A stretch of DNA of 64,000 nucleotides from Paenibacillus durus ATCC 35681 (GCF_000993825.1 NZ_CP011114.1:2976001-3040000); one strand, 5' to 3'. Numbered from the stretch's first letter, positions 7,432 through 16,801 are shown. Numbers and translations are program-made. Notes: a model not told the origin generated them from the letters alone.

Positions 7432-7540
7432 AAATTAGGATGCCCTCTCGGGCTGATCCGGCCGCCCTCTACCTTAGCCGATCGGCACCACAGGCTCCGG
7501 CAGTCGGCCTTCCCTCGTGATCTTCCCTTCTTCCGAAACA

Positions 7541-7591
7541 CTAAAAGAAGCTGCTCCATTGGCTGGCATTCCGGCCCATGGAGCAGCTTCT
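7541..7591 (-). terminator. Terminator of the M20 peptidase gene
   Basis: A perfect 14-bp inverted repeat (AGAAGCTGCTCCAT at 7546-7559, ATGGAGCAGCTTCT at 7578-7591, 18-nt loop) is followed on the minus strand by TTTT. It could also stop the convergent mciZ transcript, though the plus side lacks a T run. Confidence 0.75.
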
Positions 7592-7656
7592 CGCCGCATT
7601 ACCGCCGCCAGCAGCTTCTTCCCATTACGGAAATTTGGCCGGACGGCTGTCTGCCG

Positions 7657-8787
7657 CTATTTTTTTGCGCTTTCTTTGACAAGCGCCACTACCAGCTCAG
7701 CCGCCTTGACAATGTCAGCCGCCTTGATCCGCTCTTTGGTCGTATGGATATTCTCATATCCAATGGACAGGTTAAGCGTCGGCACGTTCAGTCCGTTGAA
7801 CACGTTGGCGTCACTGCCGCCGCCCGACGAGAACCGTCTTGGTGTCAGCCCAACCGAGGCGATAGCCCGCTCAGCCAGCTGCACAATAGGGTCATGCTCG
7901 TTAAAGCTGAAGGCCGGGTAAATGATTTCGCTGCGGAATTCACATTTCGCCCCGTACTCGCGCACCGTCGTTTCCAGCGCCTCGCGCATCTGAGCCAGCT
8001 GCAGATCGACCTTGTCCTGGACAATGCTTCGCGCTTCGGCCTCCAGCTGCACATAATCGCAGACGACATTCGTCGGGCCGCCGCCGGCAAATTTGCCGAT
8101 ATTGGCGGTCGTCTCATTGTCGATGCGGCCAAGCTTCATGGCAGCGATCGCTTTGCCTGCCACCTGGATGGCGCTGATACCATCTTCGGGATTAACGCCG
8201 GCATGGGCGGATTTGCCGAAGATCTCCATCTTGATCTTGGCCTGCGTCGGAGCAGCTACCGCGATGGCGCCGATTTCGCCGTTGGAATCAAGCGCAAAGC
8301 CGAAATCCGCGTTCAAATATTTCGGGTCCAGCGAACGCGAGCCAACCAGCCCGGACTCCTCGCCCGCCGTGATGACGAACTGAATTTGCCCATGCGGAAG
8401 GTTCTGCTCCTTGATTACGCGAATCCCTTCAAAGAGCGCGGCCAGACCCGCTTTGTCGTCCGCCCCAAGAATGGTCGTGCCGTCGCTCGTAATCCAGCCG
8501 TCTTCGCCGAGCGCCGGTTTGATTCCCTGACCCGGAACGACCGTATCCATATGGCAGGTGAACAGCAGCTTGGGAGCGCCCGCTTCCACATTCTCCGCAG
8601 GCCATGTGACAATCAGATTGCCCGCGCCGTGCCCGGTTCTTTCCTGTGAATCATCTTCTACCGCTTCCAGCCCGAGCTCCTTGAATTTGGCGATCAGATG
8701 ATCAGCGATGTTCCGTTCATGCTTCGTCTCGCTGTCGATCTGGACAAGTTCCATAAATTCCTGAATCAATCGGTCTTGTTCTATCAC
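7657..8787 (-). CDS. M20/M25/M40 metallopeptidase, PepT-like (YqjE family)
   Basis: Product of 376 residues of the peptidase-T-like family (YqjE in B. subtilis); probably a tripeptidase or aminoacylase, substrate unknown. Metal and catalytic residues are visible: H79 and D81 (TCHMDTVV), D110 (LGADDKAG), E143-E144 (TAGEESG) and a late SIGYENIHTTKER. The lid domain follows at about 185-290 (SAHAGVNPEDGISA). Start is GTG 8787 behind AGGAAAG. Monocistronic, with its own terminator downstream. Confidence 0.85.
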   Translation of the reverse strand: MIEQDRLIQEFMELVQIDSETKHERNIADHLIAKFKELGLEAVEDDSQERTGHGAGNLIVTWPAENVEAGAPKLLFTCHMDTVVPGQGIKPALGEDGWITSDGTTILGADDKAGLAALFEGIRVIKEQNLPHGQIQFVITAGEESGLVGSRSLDPKYLNADFGFALDSNGEIGAIAVAAPTQAKIKMEIFGKSAHAGVNPEDGISAIQVAGKAIAAMKLGRIDNETTANIGKFAGGGPTNVVCDYVQLEAEARSIVQDKVDLQLAQMREALETTVREYGAKCEFRSEIIYPAFSFNEHDPIVQLAERAIASVGLTPRRFSSGGGSDANVFNGLNVPTLNLSIGYENIHTTKERIKAADIVKAAELVVALVKESAKK

Positions 8788-8890
8788 TGGACTTTCCTCG
8801 CTTTCAAGTATACGTTACAATAAGTTGTAGCCGGTTCGCCGGCAAAGCGCTGTATGCCCTAATTTTAAACCAATTCCAAAGGAGTCACAC

Positions 8891-8992
8891 ATGCAACGTC
8901 AAAAATGGTTCCGTGTCTTTATCTATGTAATGCTGATCGCGATGGTCGCTTCCACGCTTATGATTGTTATCGAGCCTTTTCTCGCTGGATGA
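8891..8992 (+). CDS. Prli42-like stressosome-associated membrane miniprotein
   Basis: A 33-residue single-span membrane peptide: short basic N terminus (MQRQKWFR) followed by FIYVMLIAMVASTLMIVIEPFLAG. Size, basic start and the YVMLIAM hydrophobic block are those of the Prli42 family, which in Listeria anchors the stressosome to the membrane. The start lies 6 nt after AAAGGAGT. A terminator follows directly, so it is an independent small gene. Identification is from pattern memory, not alignment. Confidence 0.65.
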   Translation: MQRQKWFRVFIYVMLIAMVASTLMIVIEPFLAG

Positions 8993-9022
8993 CGAAGCTT
9001 CGCGGCTTCCCCCGCTAATTAC

Positions 9023-9055
9023 ACAGCGGTCCGGATTCTCCGGGCCGCTGTTTGC
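9023..9055 (+). terminator. Intrinsic terminator after the Prli42-like gene
   Basis: ACAGCGGTCCGG and CCGGGCCGCTGT pair (9023-9051) and are followed by a short pyrimidine-rich run (TTGCTCTCTTCTT). It may also act for lipB on the other strand. Confidence 0.6.
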
Positions 9056-9067
9056 TCTCTTCTTCGT

Positions 9068-9787
9068 TCATTGTCCGGCCGTGGCCTTCGCCCAATCCGA
9101 CTCAATCCCGTCATAAGGGAACCGGTTAAGAAAATGGGGCACGAGCGCCGCCGCGACTTCTTCGATCTCGAACCGGCGGCCTGTGCATTCTTCCAGCGAG
9201 GTCACGCCGTACTGTGAAATCCCGCAGGGGATGATTCCCCGGAACCCTTCCTCAGCAATGCCCTCCCGAATGTTAAAAGCGAAGCCGTGGCTGGTCAAGA
9301 AGCCTTTGCGCGTGCGGCTCTTATTGAATTTCACGCCGATGGCGCAAATCTTCACATTGCCTACCCATACTCCGGTATACTCCGGCTTTCTGCCGCCCTC
9401 GATGCCAAAGGTGGCAAGGTAATCGATAATCACCTGTTCCAGCGACCGCAGATAGCCGTGGAGGTCTACTCTGCCCTGCTCGCCGATCCGCAGCAGCGGA
9501 TAGCCGACCAGTTGCCCCGGCCCGTGATAGGTAATGTCCCCGCCGCGGTCGATTTCAAACAAGGAGATCCCTTCCTCCCGCAGCTGATCGGCGTTAAGCA
9601 GAAGATGCTCGGGATGATTCTGCGACCCGATCGTATAGGTTGGCGGGTGCTGCAAAAGAATCAGCCGCTCAAGGCGCTCGCCGGCGTCAATGGCGCGAAC
9701 CGACTCTTTTTGCATATGCCAGGCTTGGCTGTATTCGATCATGGGAAAATAGGATATTTCCAGCTTCCGAGGTTCTATGCTGTCCAT
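9068..9787 (-). CDS. lipB: Lipoate-protein ligase B, octanoyltransferase
   Basis: Transfers octanoate from acyl carrier protein to lipoyl domains, the first step of lipoate synthesis. The 239-residue product has the family motif RGGDITYHGPGQ (81-92), the catalytic lysine K146 (VKICAIG) and the acyl-accepting cysteine C188 (IIPCGI). This is true LipB, unlike the GcvH-directed LipM of B. subtilis. Start ATG 9787 follows AAAGGAG. It lies 113 bp downstream of the E2 gene, whose lipoyl domain is a likely client, so co-transcription makes sense. Confidence 0.93.
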   Translation of the reverse strand: MDSIEPRKLEISYFPMIEYSQAWHMQKESVRAIDAGERLERLILLQHPPTYTIGSQNHPEHLLLNADQLREEGISLFEIDRGGDITYHGPGQLVGYPLLRIGEQGRVDLHGYLRSLEQVIIDYLATFGIEGGRKPEYTGVWVGNVKICAIGVKFNKSRTRKGFLTSHGFAFNIREGIAEEGFRGIIPCGISQYGVTSLEECTGRRFEIEEVAAALVPHFLNRFPYDGIESDWAKATAGQ

Positions 9788-9900
9788 GCTTCAACATCTC
9801 CTTTGCCCTTGATTCTTTGCGAAGCCTTAAAAGCCGGCCTACCCTTTGTCCCGGGATTCCCCAGAACCTGGCAAGGCCGACTTTCGTATCGCGCCAGTGC

Positions 9901-11352
9901 TTAATAGACGTTCGTATCCATGCTGTAGCTCTCGATATTATCCTTCACCCGCTGCAGAAAGCGGCCGCAGATGACGCCGTCGAGAATCCGATGGTCCAGC
10001 GACAGGCAAATGTTGGCCATCGAACGGACAGCGATCATATCGTTGATGACGACAGGCTTTTTCACAATCGATTCAAAAGTCAAAATAGCCGCCTGCGGAT
10101 AGTTAATGATCGGATAAGACAGAATCGAGCCGAACGAGCCGGTGTTGTTAACGGTAAAGGTTCCGCCCTGCATATCCTCTACGCGCAGCTTGCCTTCACG
10201 AGTCTTGACTGCCAGTTCTTCAATTTCCCGGGCAAGGCCCGCCACGTTCTTCTGGTCTGCCTTCTTGATAACCGGGGTCCAGACCGAATCCTCGGTGCCA
10301 ACCGCCAGCGATATATTAATGTCCCGCTTGACTATGATTTTGTCAACCGCCCAGACGGAGTTCATAATCGGGTAATCCTTGATCGCGCTGACGACGGCCT
10401 TCATCAAGAAAGCAAGATACGTCAGGTTGATCCCTTCTCTGCGCTTGAATTCATCCTTCAGCTTGTTGCGCAGCAGCACAAGGTTCGTCACGTCCACCTC
10501 GATCATCGTCCAGGCATGCGGAATTTCCGAGACGCTCTGACGCATCCGTGAAGCGATCGTATTCCGGATCGGCGTCACGTCGATCAAATACTCGGAACGG
10601 CCGCTCTCCACCTCGATTTCAGGGATGCGCGGCAGCTCCGACAGATGCAGCCCGGAATGCCGGACGGGCGGCAGCGTCTCCAGCGGCGCAGGCGCGCTTG
10701 CCGCCTGCCCAGCGGCAGCCGCGCCCTGCGGCTGCGCGGCTGCGCCGTACGCGCCGCCCGCCGCAGGCTGCGGCGCGGGGCTGCTCTGCGGCGCAGTCAC
10801 CGCCGCCGCAGCAGGTCCGTTCGCAAGGAACGCCAGCACGTCCTTGCGCGTGACGCGTCCGCCGAGGCCGGTGCCCGGCACGGCGGACAGATCAATGCTG
10901 TGCTGCGCCGCGAGGCTCTGCACAGCGGGGGAATAACGCGCCCGCATCGGCGCGTTAGGGTCGTGCGCGGCATAGGCTGCGCCGTATGCCGCAGGCTGCG
11001 CCGCCGCTGTATGCGCGGCGGCGACGGCCGCGCGCTGCGGCTCTTCGGCGCGCGCGGGAGCGACGGCTTCGGCAGGGGCCGAAGCCGGGGCCGCCGGAGC
11101 GGATACCGCGATCCGGCAGATCACTTCGCCGACCGCGACCGTCTGCCCTTCCTCCGCCAGAATATCGCCCATGACGCCGTCCACCGTGGACGGCAGTTCG
11201 GCGTTGACCTTATCCGTAATCACTTCGCACAGCGGCTCATACTGTTCCACCGGATCACCCGGCTTCTTCAGCCATTTGCCGATTGTCGCCGATACCAGCG
11301 ACTCCGCAAGCTGCGGCATCGTAACATCCGTCAACTTCTTGTTGTCGGTCAT
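9901..11352 (-). CDS. bkdB: Branched-chain 2-oxo acid dehydrogenase E2 (dihydrolipoyl acyltransferase)
   Basis: Core of the complex that makes isobutyryl-, isovaleryl- and 2-methylbutyryl-CoA, primers for iso/anteiso fatty acids. The 483 residues comprise a lipoyl domain (1-80, lipoyl lysine K48 in VITDKVNAE), an Ala/Pro-rich linker, an E1/E3-binding domain (about 140-177, ARYSPAVQSLA ... RVTRKDVLAFL), a second Ala/Pro/Gln-rich linker and the catalytic domain with the late DHRILDG motif. The very GC-rich linkers are normal for E2. Start ATG 11352 follows AAGGAG. Last gene of the E1 alpha-E1 beta-E2 operon. Confidence 0.92.
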   Translation of the reverse strand: MTDNKKLTDVTMPQLAESLVSATIGKWLKKPGDPVEQYEPLCEVITDKVNAELPSTVDGVMGDILAEEGQTVAVGEVICRIAVSAPAAPASAPAEAVAPARAEEPQRAAVAAAHTAAAQPAAYGAAYAAHDPNAPMRARYSPAVQSLAAQHSIDLSAVPGTGLGGRVTRKDVLAFLANGPAAAAVTAPQSSPAPQPAAGGAYGAAAQPQGAAAAGQAASAPAPLETLPPVRHSGLHLSELPRIPEIEVESGRSEYLIDVTPIRNTIASRMRQSVSEIPHAWTMIEVDVTNLVLLRNKLKDEFKRREGINLTYLAFLMKAVVSAIKDYPIMNSVWAVDKIIVKRDINISLAVGTEDSVWTPVIKKADQKNVAGLAREIEELAVKTREGKLRVEDMQGGTFTVNNTGSFGSILSYPIINYPQAAILTFESIVKKPVVINDMIAVRSMANICLSLDHRILDGVICGRFLQRVKDNIESYSMDTNVY

Positions 11353-11416
11353 ACTTTCACTCCTTAAACATGCTGTTCTCGCAAGATGGTTACTTGATAC
11401 CCACCATTTCCTGGTC

Positions 11417-12403
11417 CTAATACTGCGCCAGACGCAGCATTTCCGCTTTCACTTTGTCCTTGCTGAGCATGAAAAATTTCTCCATCGGCGGGCTGATCGG
11501 CATCGCCGGAACATCCGGCCCGCACAGGCGGAAGATCGGCGCGTCAAGCTCGAACAGGCACTCCTCGGCGATGATCGCCGCTACCTCGGCGCCTACGCCG
11601 CCCGTCTTGTTATCCTCATGCACGATCAGCACTTTGCCCGTCCGCCGCACAGCTGCCTTGATGGCCTCGCGGTCCAGCGGCTGCAGCGTGCGCAGATCGA
11701 GAATATGAGCCGTAATGCCCTGCTCATTCTCCAATTCCTCCGCCGCCTGCATCGCAAAATGCAGTGGTAGGCTGTAGCTGATGACCGTGATATCATCACC
11801 CTCCCGGAGCAGGTTCGCTTCGCCGATCGGAACGGTATAATCGCTCTCTGGAATGTCTCCCTTGATTAGTTTATAGCATTTCTTATGCTCGAAGAACAGC
11901 ACCGGGTCCGGGTCGCGGACGGCCGCTTTCAGCAGCCCTTTCGCGTCATATGCCGAATACGGCGCGACGATCTTAAGACCGGGTGTGCCGAAGAAGATCG
12001 ATTCAGTACACTGTGAATGGTACAGGCCGCCGAAGATGCCGCCGCCGATCGGCGCGCGGATCACAACCGGACAGCTCCAGTCATTGTTGGAGCGGTAGCG
12101 GATTTTGGCCGCTTCGCTGATAATCTGGTTGGTCGCCGGCAGCATGAAATCGGAGTACTGCATTTCCGCAATCGGCTTCATGCCGTACATCGCCGCACCG
12201 ATCGCCACGCCCGCAATCGCCGATTCAGCTAACGGCGTATCCAGCACGCGCTCTGCGCCGAATTGCTCTTGCAGCCCCTTGGTTGTCGTGAACACGCCGC
12301 CCTTAACGCCAACGTCCTCCCCAAGGACGAAGACGGAGTCGTCGCGTTCCATTTCTTCCTTCATCGCCAGCCGGATGGCGTCGATATATTCCATCATTGC
12401 CAT
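11417..12403 (-). CDS. bkdAB: Branched-chain 2-oxo acid dehydrogenase E1 beta subunit
   Basis: Beta chain of the thiamine-diphosphate-dependent decarboxylase; with E1 alpha it forms the alpha2-beta2 E1. The 328 residues show the transketolase pyrimidine-binding region (VFVLGEDVGVKGGVFTTTKGL, then ESAIAGVAIGAAMYG) and the C-terminal domain (ILDLRTLQPLDREAI, VHEDNKTGG). Start ATG 12403 behind AGGGAGGGG, three bases after the alpha-subunit stop, so the two chains are translationally coupled. Confidence 0.93.
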   Translation of the reverse strand: MAMMEYIDAIRLAMKEEMERDDSVFVLGEDVGVKGGVFTTTKGLQEQFGAERVLDTPLAESAIAGVAIGAAMYGMKPIAEMQYSDFMLPATNQIISEAAKIRYRSNNDWSCPVVIRAPIGGGIFGGLYHSQCTESIFFGTPGLKIVAPYSAYDAKGLLKAAVRDPDPVLFFEHKKCYKLIKGDIPESDYTVPIGEANLLREGDDITVISYSLPLHFAMQAAEELENEQGITAHILDLRTLQPLDREAIKAAVRRTGKVLIVHEDNKTGGVGAEVAAIIAEECLFELDAPIFRLCGPDVPAMPISPPMEKFFMLSKDKVKAEMLRLAQY

Positions 12404-12406
12404 GAG

Positions 12407-13432
12407 CTACACCCCTCCCTCGGTTTCGCTGTACACATGCAGCAGCGTATCTTCCGGTTTCGGGAACGGCGCATTGTCGGCGTATTCGATTGCTTCTTTG
12501 AGATCCAAATTGCACTGAGCAGCCAGATCGCGTTCTTGCTCCTCGCTCCACAGGCCAAGCTCCGTCAAATACTCCCGGAAGCGGGCTACGCCGTCTTTTT
12601 TCCAGTTCTCCTCGACCTCTTCTTTGGTACGGTATGCCAGGTCGTTATCGGAGGTGGAATGCGGGGACAGGCGGTACATCATCGCTTCGATCAGCGTCGG
12701 GCCTTCACCCGCTATCGCCCGTTCACGGGCTTCCTTGACGGCGCGGTACACTTCCAGCGGATCGTTGCCGTCCACGCGAATGCCCGGAAAGCCATAGCCA
12801 AGCGCACGGTCGCTAACCTTCCCGCCAAGCTGGCGGTGAGCCGGAACCGAGATCGCGTACTGGTTGTTCTCGCACATAATAATAACCGGCAGCTTATTCA
12901 CCCCGGCAAAGTTGCACGCTTCATGAAAATCCCCCTGATTACTTGAACCTTCACCGAACGTGACGAAAGAAACAAACTTCTTCTTCTGCATCTTGGCTGC
13001 CAGCGCAAAGCCGACCGCATGGGGAACCTGTGTCGTAACAGGGCTTGAGCCGGTAACGATACGCAGCCGCTTGCTGCCGAAATGGCCGGGCATCTGCCGT
13101 CCGCCGCTGCTGGGGTCCTCCGCCTTGGCGAATACCGACAGCATCAGCTCGCGGGTCGTCATGCCGACAGACAGTACGAATGCATAATCCCGGTAGTAGG
13201 GTAAAAAGTAATCGTTCTCCCGGTCGAGCGCGAAGGCGGCCGCCACCTGCGCCGCTTCCTGGCCGATGCCCGAGACGTGAAAGTTAATCTTCCCGGCCCG
13301 CTGAAGCAGCAGGCTGCGCTCGTCGTATTTGCGCGCAAGCAGCATATATCGGTACATGTCGATCACTTGGCCGTCGGTCAGTCCAAGCGGTTCATGCCTG
13401 TTCACTTTATTTGCAGTACCTTGCGTATCCAT
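12407..13432 (-). CDS. bkdAA: Branched-chain 2-oxo acid dehydrogenase E1 alpha subunit
   Basis: Alpha chain carrying the thiamine diphosphate site: FGEGSSNQGDFHEACN followed by MCENNQYAIS (about 158-190), the GDG...NN-type motif. A phosphorylation-loop-like RLSPHSTSDND is also present. It has 341 residues, the normal length. Start ATG 13432 follows AAGGAGG by 10 nt. First gene of its operon; a TATAAT -10 at 13534-13529 lies about 100 bp upstream. Downstream E1 beta and E2 follow without terminators. Confidence 0.93.
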   Translation of the reverse strand: MDTQGTANKVNRHEPLGLTDGQVIDMYRYMLLARKYDERSLLLQRAGKINFHVSGIGQEAAQVAAAFALDRENDYFLPYYRDYAFVLSVGMTTRELMLSVFAKAEDPSSGGRQMPGHFGSKRLRIVTGSSPVTTQVPHAVGFALAAKMQKKKFVSFVTFGEGSSNQGDFHEACNFAGVNKLPVIIMCENNQYAISVPAHRQLGGKVSDRALGYGFPGIRVDGNDPLEVYRAVKEARERAIAGEGPTLIEAMMYRLSPHSTSDNDLAYRTKEEVEENWKKDGVARFREYLTELGLWSEEQERDLAAQCNLDLKEAIEYADNAPFPKPEDTLLHVYSETEGGV

Positions 13433-13548
13433 AGTAGAGGTACCTCCTTAGTTCTGACCCCGATCCCGCCGTAGGAAGACCATTTGTTGATCTGATCTTA
13501 AAACCTGGTACTAATCGGGTGTGAGTCTATTATATAGCGTTTGACTTC

Positions 13549-13637
13549 AAAAAGAAAAGCCGATCAGCGCCCGTTTGCGCGTGTATGACTCGGGGCCGGA
13601 TGCATGAGTCCCCGCTTCGGCCCATTTGCGGGCGCTG
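13549..13637 (-). terminator. Probable terminator between lpdV and bkdAA
   Basis: Long imperfect hairpin with outer arms CAGCGCCCG (13565-13573) and CGGGCGCTG (13629-13637); after six intervening bases, the minus strand runs into TTTTCTTTTT. Suggests that lpdV ends here and bkdAA is started from its own promoter. Confidence 0.5.
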
Positions 13638-13670
13638 CAGAACTTTTCCGTGAGTTGCCTTCGCTGCCTA

Positions 13671-15092
13671 TCAAATGCCGATGGCCTTACCGTCAACAGC
13701 AAGCATCGCTTCGCCGACAATTTCGGAGAGTGTGGGATGCGCATGGATCGCCTCTCCGACTTCCCAAGGCGTCGCATCCAGCAGTTGGGCTAATGCGGCC
13801 TCGCCGATCAGATCGGTCACATGAGGCCCGATCATTTGCACACCGAGAATGTCTCCGCTTGTCTTATCGGCGACTACCTTCACGAAGCCGTCCTTCGAAC
13901 CGTACACAAGCGCTTTGCCAATCGCCGAGAACGGAAATTTGCCGGTTGCGACATCGTGGCCCAGCGCTTTGGCCTCCTTCTCCGTATACCCTACACTCGC
14001 CACCTCCGGCCGCGTATATACGCAGCGCGGGACAAGGTGGGTATGGTAGGGATGCAGCCGCTCTCCGGCCAAATGATTGACCGCCATAATGCCTTCATGG
14101 CTGGCAGCATGAGCCAATTGCGGCCCCCCAATGCAGTCTCCAATCGCATAAATATGCGGCTCGTTCGTCTGCATGCTGGCGTTCACTTCAATGACACCTT
14201 TATCAAAGCGGATATCCGTGTTCTCCAGGCCGATATTATGGATATTGGCCTCTCTTCCCACCGATACCAGCAGCTTGCCGGCGGTCAATACCTCGGTTTT
14301 GCCGCCCTTGGTCACTTCCACGCTGACGCCTTCTCCGGTTAATTGGCATGTTCCAGCGTTCACCGTTACGCCCGTCATTACGGTTACTCCGCGTTTTTTC
14401 AGCAGGCGCTGCAGTTCCCGCGCCACCTCGGCGTCTTCATGGGAAAGCAGCTGCTCCGCCGCTTCCACGACGGTGACCCGCACGCCAAAGTCAGCCAGCA
14501 TCGACGCCCATTCCACACCGATCACCCCGCCGCCGACAATCAGCATCGAGGCCGGCAGCTCCTCCATCCGAAGCGCTTCTTCGCTGCTCAGAATATACTG
14601 CCCATCCGGCTCAAGTCCCGGAATGATCCGGGGGCGCGACCCGGTAGCGATGATCAGATTGACCGGAACTACCGTCTCCATCTCGCCGTCCTCAAGCTCT
14701 ACCGCGACCGCCCCGCTGCGCGGAGAAAAAATCGAAGGGCCGATCACCCGCCCCTTACCTTTAAGCACCTGAATTTTATTTTTACGCATCAAATACTGGA
14801 CGCCCTGATGCAGCTGCTCCACAACCGCTTCCTTGCGGCGCTGCACTTTGCCGAATGCCAGCTTGATGCCGGAAACTTCAATCCCGTATTCCTCGCTTTC
14901 CGCAATATCCGCGTAGACCTCCGCGCTGCGCAGCAGAGCCTTGCTTGGAATGCAGCCGCGATGCAGGCACGTCCCGCCCAGTTTATCCTGTTCGATGACA
15001 ACAACCGACTTGCCGAGCTGAGCGGCCCGGATCGCCGCCACATAGCCTCCGGTTCCTCCCCCGAGCACCGCTACGTCACATGAAATGGTCAT
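13671..15092 (-). CDS. lpdV: Dihydrolipoyl dehydrogenase (E3) of the branched-chain complex
   Basis: Reoxidises the E2 lipoyl arm with NAD+. The 473 residues have the FAD-binding LGGGTGGYVAA (10-20), the redox disulphide C42/C47 (GGTCLHRGCIPSK), the NAD site VGGGVIGVEWASML and the C-terminal interface with HAHPTLSE, which includes the active-site base. Placed directly upstream of E1 alpha as in B. subtilis lpdV-bkdAA, hence the V-type name; ptb, bcd and buk are not here. Confidence 0.92.
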   Translation of the reverse strand: MTISCDVAVLGGGTGGYVAAIRAAQLGKSVVVIEQDKLGGTCLHRGCIPSKALLRSAEVYADIAESEEYGIEVSGIKLAFGKVQRRKEAVVEQLHQGVQYLMRKNKIQVLKGKGRVIGPSIFSPRSGAVAVELEDGEMETVVPVNLIIATGSRPRIIPGLEPDGQYILSSEEALRMEELPASMLIVGGGVIGVEWASMLADFGVRVTVVEAAEQLLSHEDAEVARELQRLLKKRGVTVMTGVTVNAGTCQLTGEGVSVEVTKGGKTEVLTAGKLLVSVGREANIHNIGLENTDIRFDKGVIEVNASMQTNEPHIYAIGDCIGGPQLAHAASHEGIMAVNHLAGERLHPYHTHLVPRCVYTRPEVASVGYTEKEAKALGHDVATGKFPFSAIGKALVYGSKDGFVKVVADKTSGDILGVQMIGPHVTDLIGEAALAQLLDATPWEVGEAIHAHPTLSEIVGEAMLAVDGKAIGI

Positions 15093-15294
15093 AAAAATAT
15101 ATCCCCCAGTTCTTTACGCATCATTCGCATAATCCACTCTATTGTACTCCCTTTTGCCCATATCACAAAATGCCTTTGCGCCATGGACATTTAAAATTCG
15201 AAGCGTTATCATAAATATGAGTAATTTGCAAAATGCTGTTAATCAATGTTCCGTTTATTCCCAGATATAGGTTATAGAGAGGACGGAAACGGTC

Positions 15295-15600
15295 ATGAAA
15301 CTGCTGCTCTCCCGCTTTATTGCCATCCTTATTCTGGTGCTGCCCGGTCTGCTGGCCATGAAGGGCTTCCTCATGATGAAAGACGATCTGTTCGACTACC
15401 TTGCGATGCACGGCGACGAGACGGCCGCGCCTGTGTTCGCCTGGCTTCATTTTACAGGAGGACTTGTCATGTTCGCGGCGGGCATGAGCTTTCTGGGCGG
15501 CTGGATTCTGACCCGGGACCGCAAGCGGAATTATGTCGGACCCCGCTTCAAGGAGAAGCATAGATCCGGAAAGAGGCGGTCTTCCAAACCCGCTTCCTGA
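15295..15600 (+). CDS. DUF2627 family membrane protein (YqzF-like)
   Basis: A 101-residue protein with two membrane spans (about 5-23, FIAILILVLPGLLAMKG, and 49-71, FTGGLVMFAAGMSFLGGWI) and a basic cytoplasmic tail (DRKRN, KRRSSK). Matches DUF2627; B. subtilis yqzF also lies beside the bkd operon. Function unknown. Start ATG 15295 after GAGAGGA. Confidence 0.75.
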   Translation: MKLLLSRFIAILILVLPGLLAMKGFLMMKDDLFDYLAMHGDETAAPVFAWLHFTGGLVMFAAGMSFLGGWILTRDRKRNYVGPRFKEKHRSGKRRSSKPAS

Positions 15601-15637
15601 TCCTAATTTCAATAATGAATCTTGCGGAGGTGCTGGG

Positions 15638-16801
15638 TTGACAAGATACCATCAGCTGGACTCTTTAAGAGGTCTGGCGGCGCTGACTGTTGTCGTCCAT
15701 CATTTTGCATTTATCTTCACAGGATTGCTGTGGCTGGATGCGTTAAATTACACACCTTTGCGAGTCTTCAAAGCGGGACATGAGGCGGTCATCTTTTTCT
15801 TTGTCTTAAGCGGATTTGTCCTGTCGCTGCCCTTTTATTCCCATGGAAAAAAAGTGAATATCCCGCATTTTTTCATCAAGCGGCTGTGCAGAATCTATAT
15901 TCCTTACATCGTGGCCGTCGGGTGCTCGATTCTGGCTTACCTGGCCTTTTATCGTCCGGGGCTGGAGTCCGGATTCAGCTCTTTTTTTCATGATGTATGG
16001 AGTACGCCTTTGTCCTTTTGGCTGATTGTGGATCATATCATTCTGGTCGGCAGCTTTAAGGATTACGCATTGGACCCCGTCCTGTGGTCATTGTCCGTCG
16101 AACTGCGAGTCTCCCTCGTCTTCCCCTTCATCATGCTCTTTATCAAAAGATTCGGCTGGAAGTCAAATGTCGCTCTGGGCATACTCTTGTCAGGTACGGC
16201 GCTTCTGCTCAACAATCTGGCGCATCCGGCAAATTCGCACCCCATCTCTTCCAATCTCTACTTTACCCTCCACTACATTTCGTTCTTTATCCTGGGTGCC
16301 CTGCTTGCCAAATACCGGGTAAGTCTCGTTTCAAAAGTGCTGCGTTTAAGTGTTAAAATGAAATATGCTCTATTGTTGTCCGGTCTGACCGTGTATACCT
16401 ACGCCGGTATCGGCGATGCTGTACTCAAACGGTTGTTCTCCGTAAGCGGGGTTTGGCTGTCTCTGGCGGCTGATTGGGGAATCGCGGCTGGCGTGTGTAT
16501 TCTGATTACGGCGGCCTTGTCTTCACCCAGGATTTCAAATATTCTCGAGAAAAAACCGGTCAAATTTGCGGGTGCGATCTCTTACAGCCTGTATCTCTAC
16601 CATTCGGTGGTGCTGTTCTCCTGCATTTACGCTTTCCATAATCTGCTGCCCATGTGGGCGACGCTCTCCATCGCTCTCGTCCTGTCGCTGCTGGCTTCCA
16701 GCCTGTCGTACTATTATATTGAGAAGCCTTCAATTGAGCTGGGAAAAAAATGGACAAGCGGCCCCCTCCGCAAGCTGAAGGAAGCGAAAGAAGCCGTTTA
16801 A
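15638..16801 (+). CDS. Acyltransferase family 3 membrane protein
   Basis: Product of 387 residues with about ten membrane spans and the acyltransferase_3 N-terminal signature YHQLDSLRGLAALTVVVHHF, including the catalytic-type His of the R-x10-H motif, then FFFVLSGFVLSLPF. Such enzymes O-acylate sugars, peptidoglycan or exopolysaccharide at the membrane; the substrate cannot be inferred. Start chosen at TTG 15638, seven bases after GGAGG; the reading frame extends upstream into the preceding gene but without family sequence there. Downstream DUF1801 gene is 45 bp away. Confidence 0.85.
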   Translation: MTRYHQLDSLRGLAALTVVVHHFAFIFTGLLWLDALNYTPLRVFKAGHEAVIFFFVLSGFVLSLPFYSHGKKVNIPHFFIKRLCRIYIPYIVAVGCSILAYLAFYRPGLESGFSSFFHDVWSTPLSFWLIVDHIILVGSFKDYALDPVLWSLSVELRVSLVFPFIMLFIKRFGWKSNVALGILLSGTALLLNNLAHPANSHPISSNLYFTLHYISFFILGALLAKYRVSLVSKVLRLSVKMKYALLLSGLTVYTYAGIGDAVLKRLFSVSGVWLSLAADWGIAAGVCILITAALSSPRISNILEKKPVKFAGAISYSLYLYHSVVLFSCIYAFHNLLPMWATLSIALVLSLLASSLSYYYIEKPSIELGKKWTSGPLRKLKEAKEAV

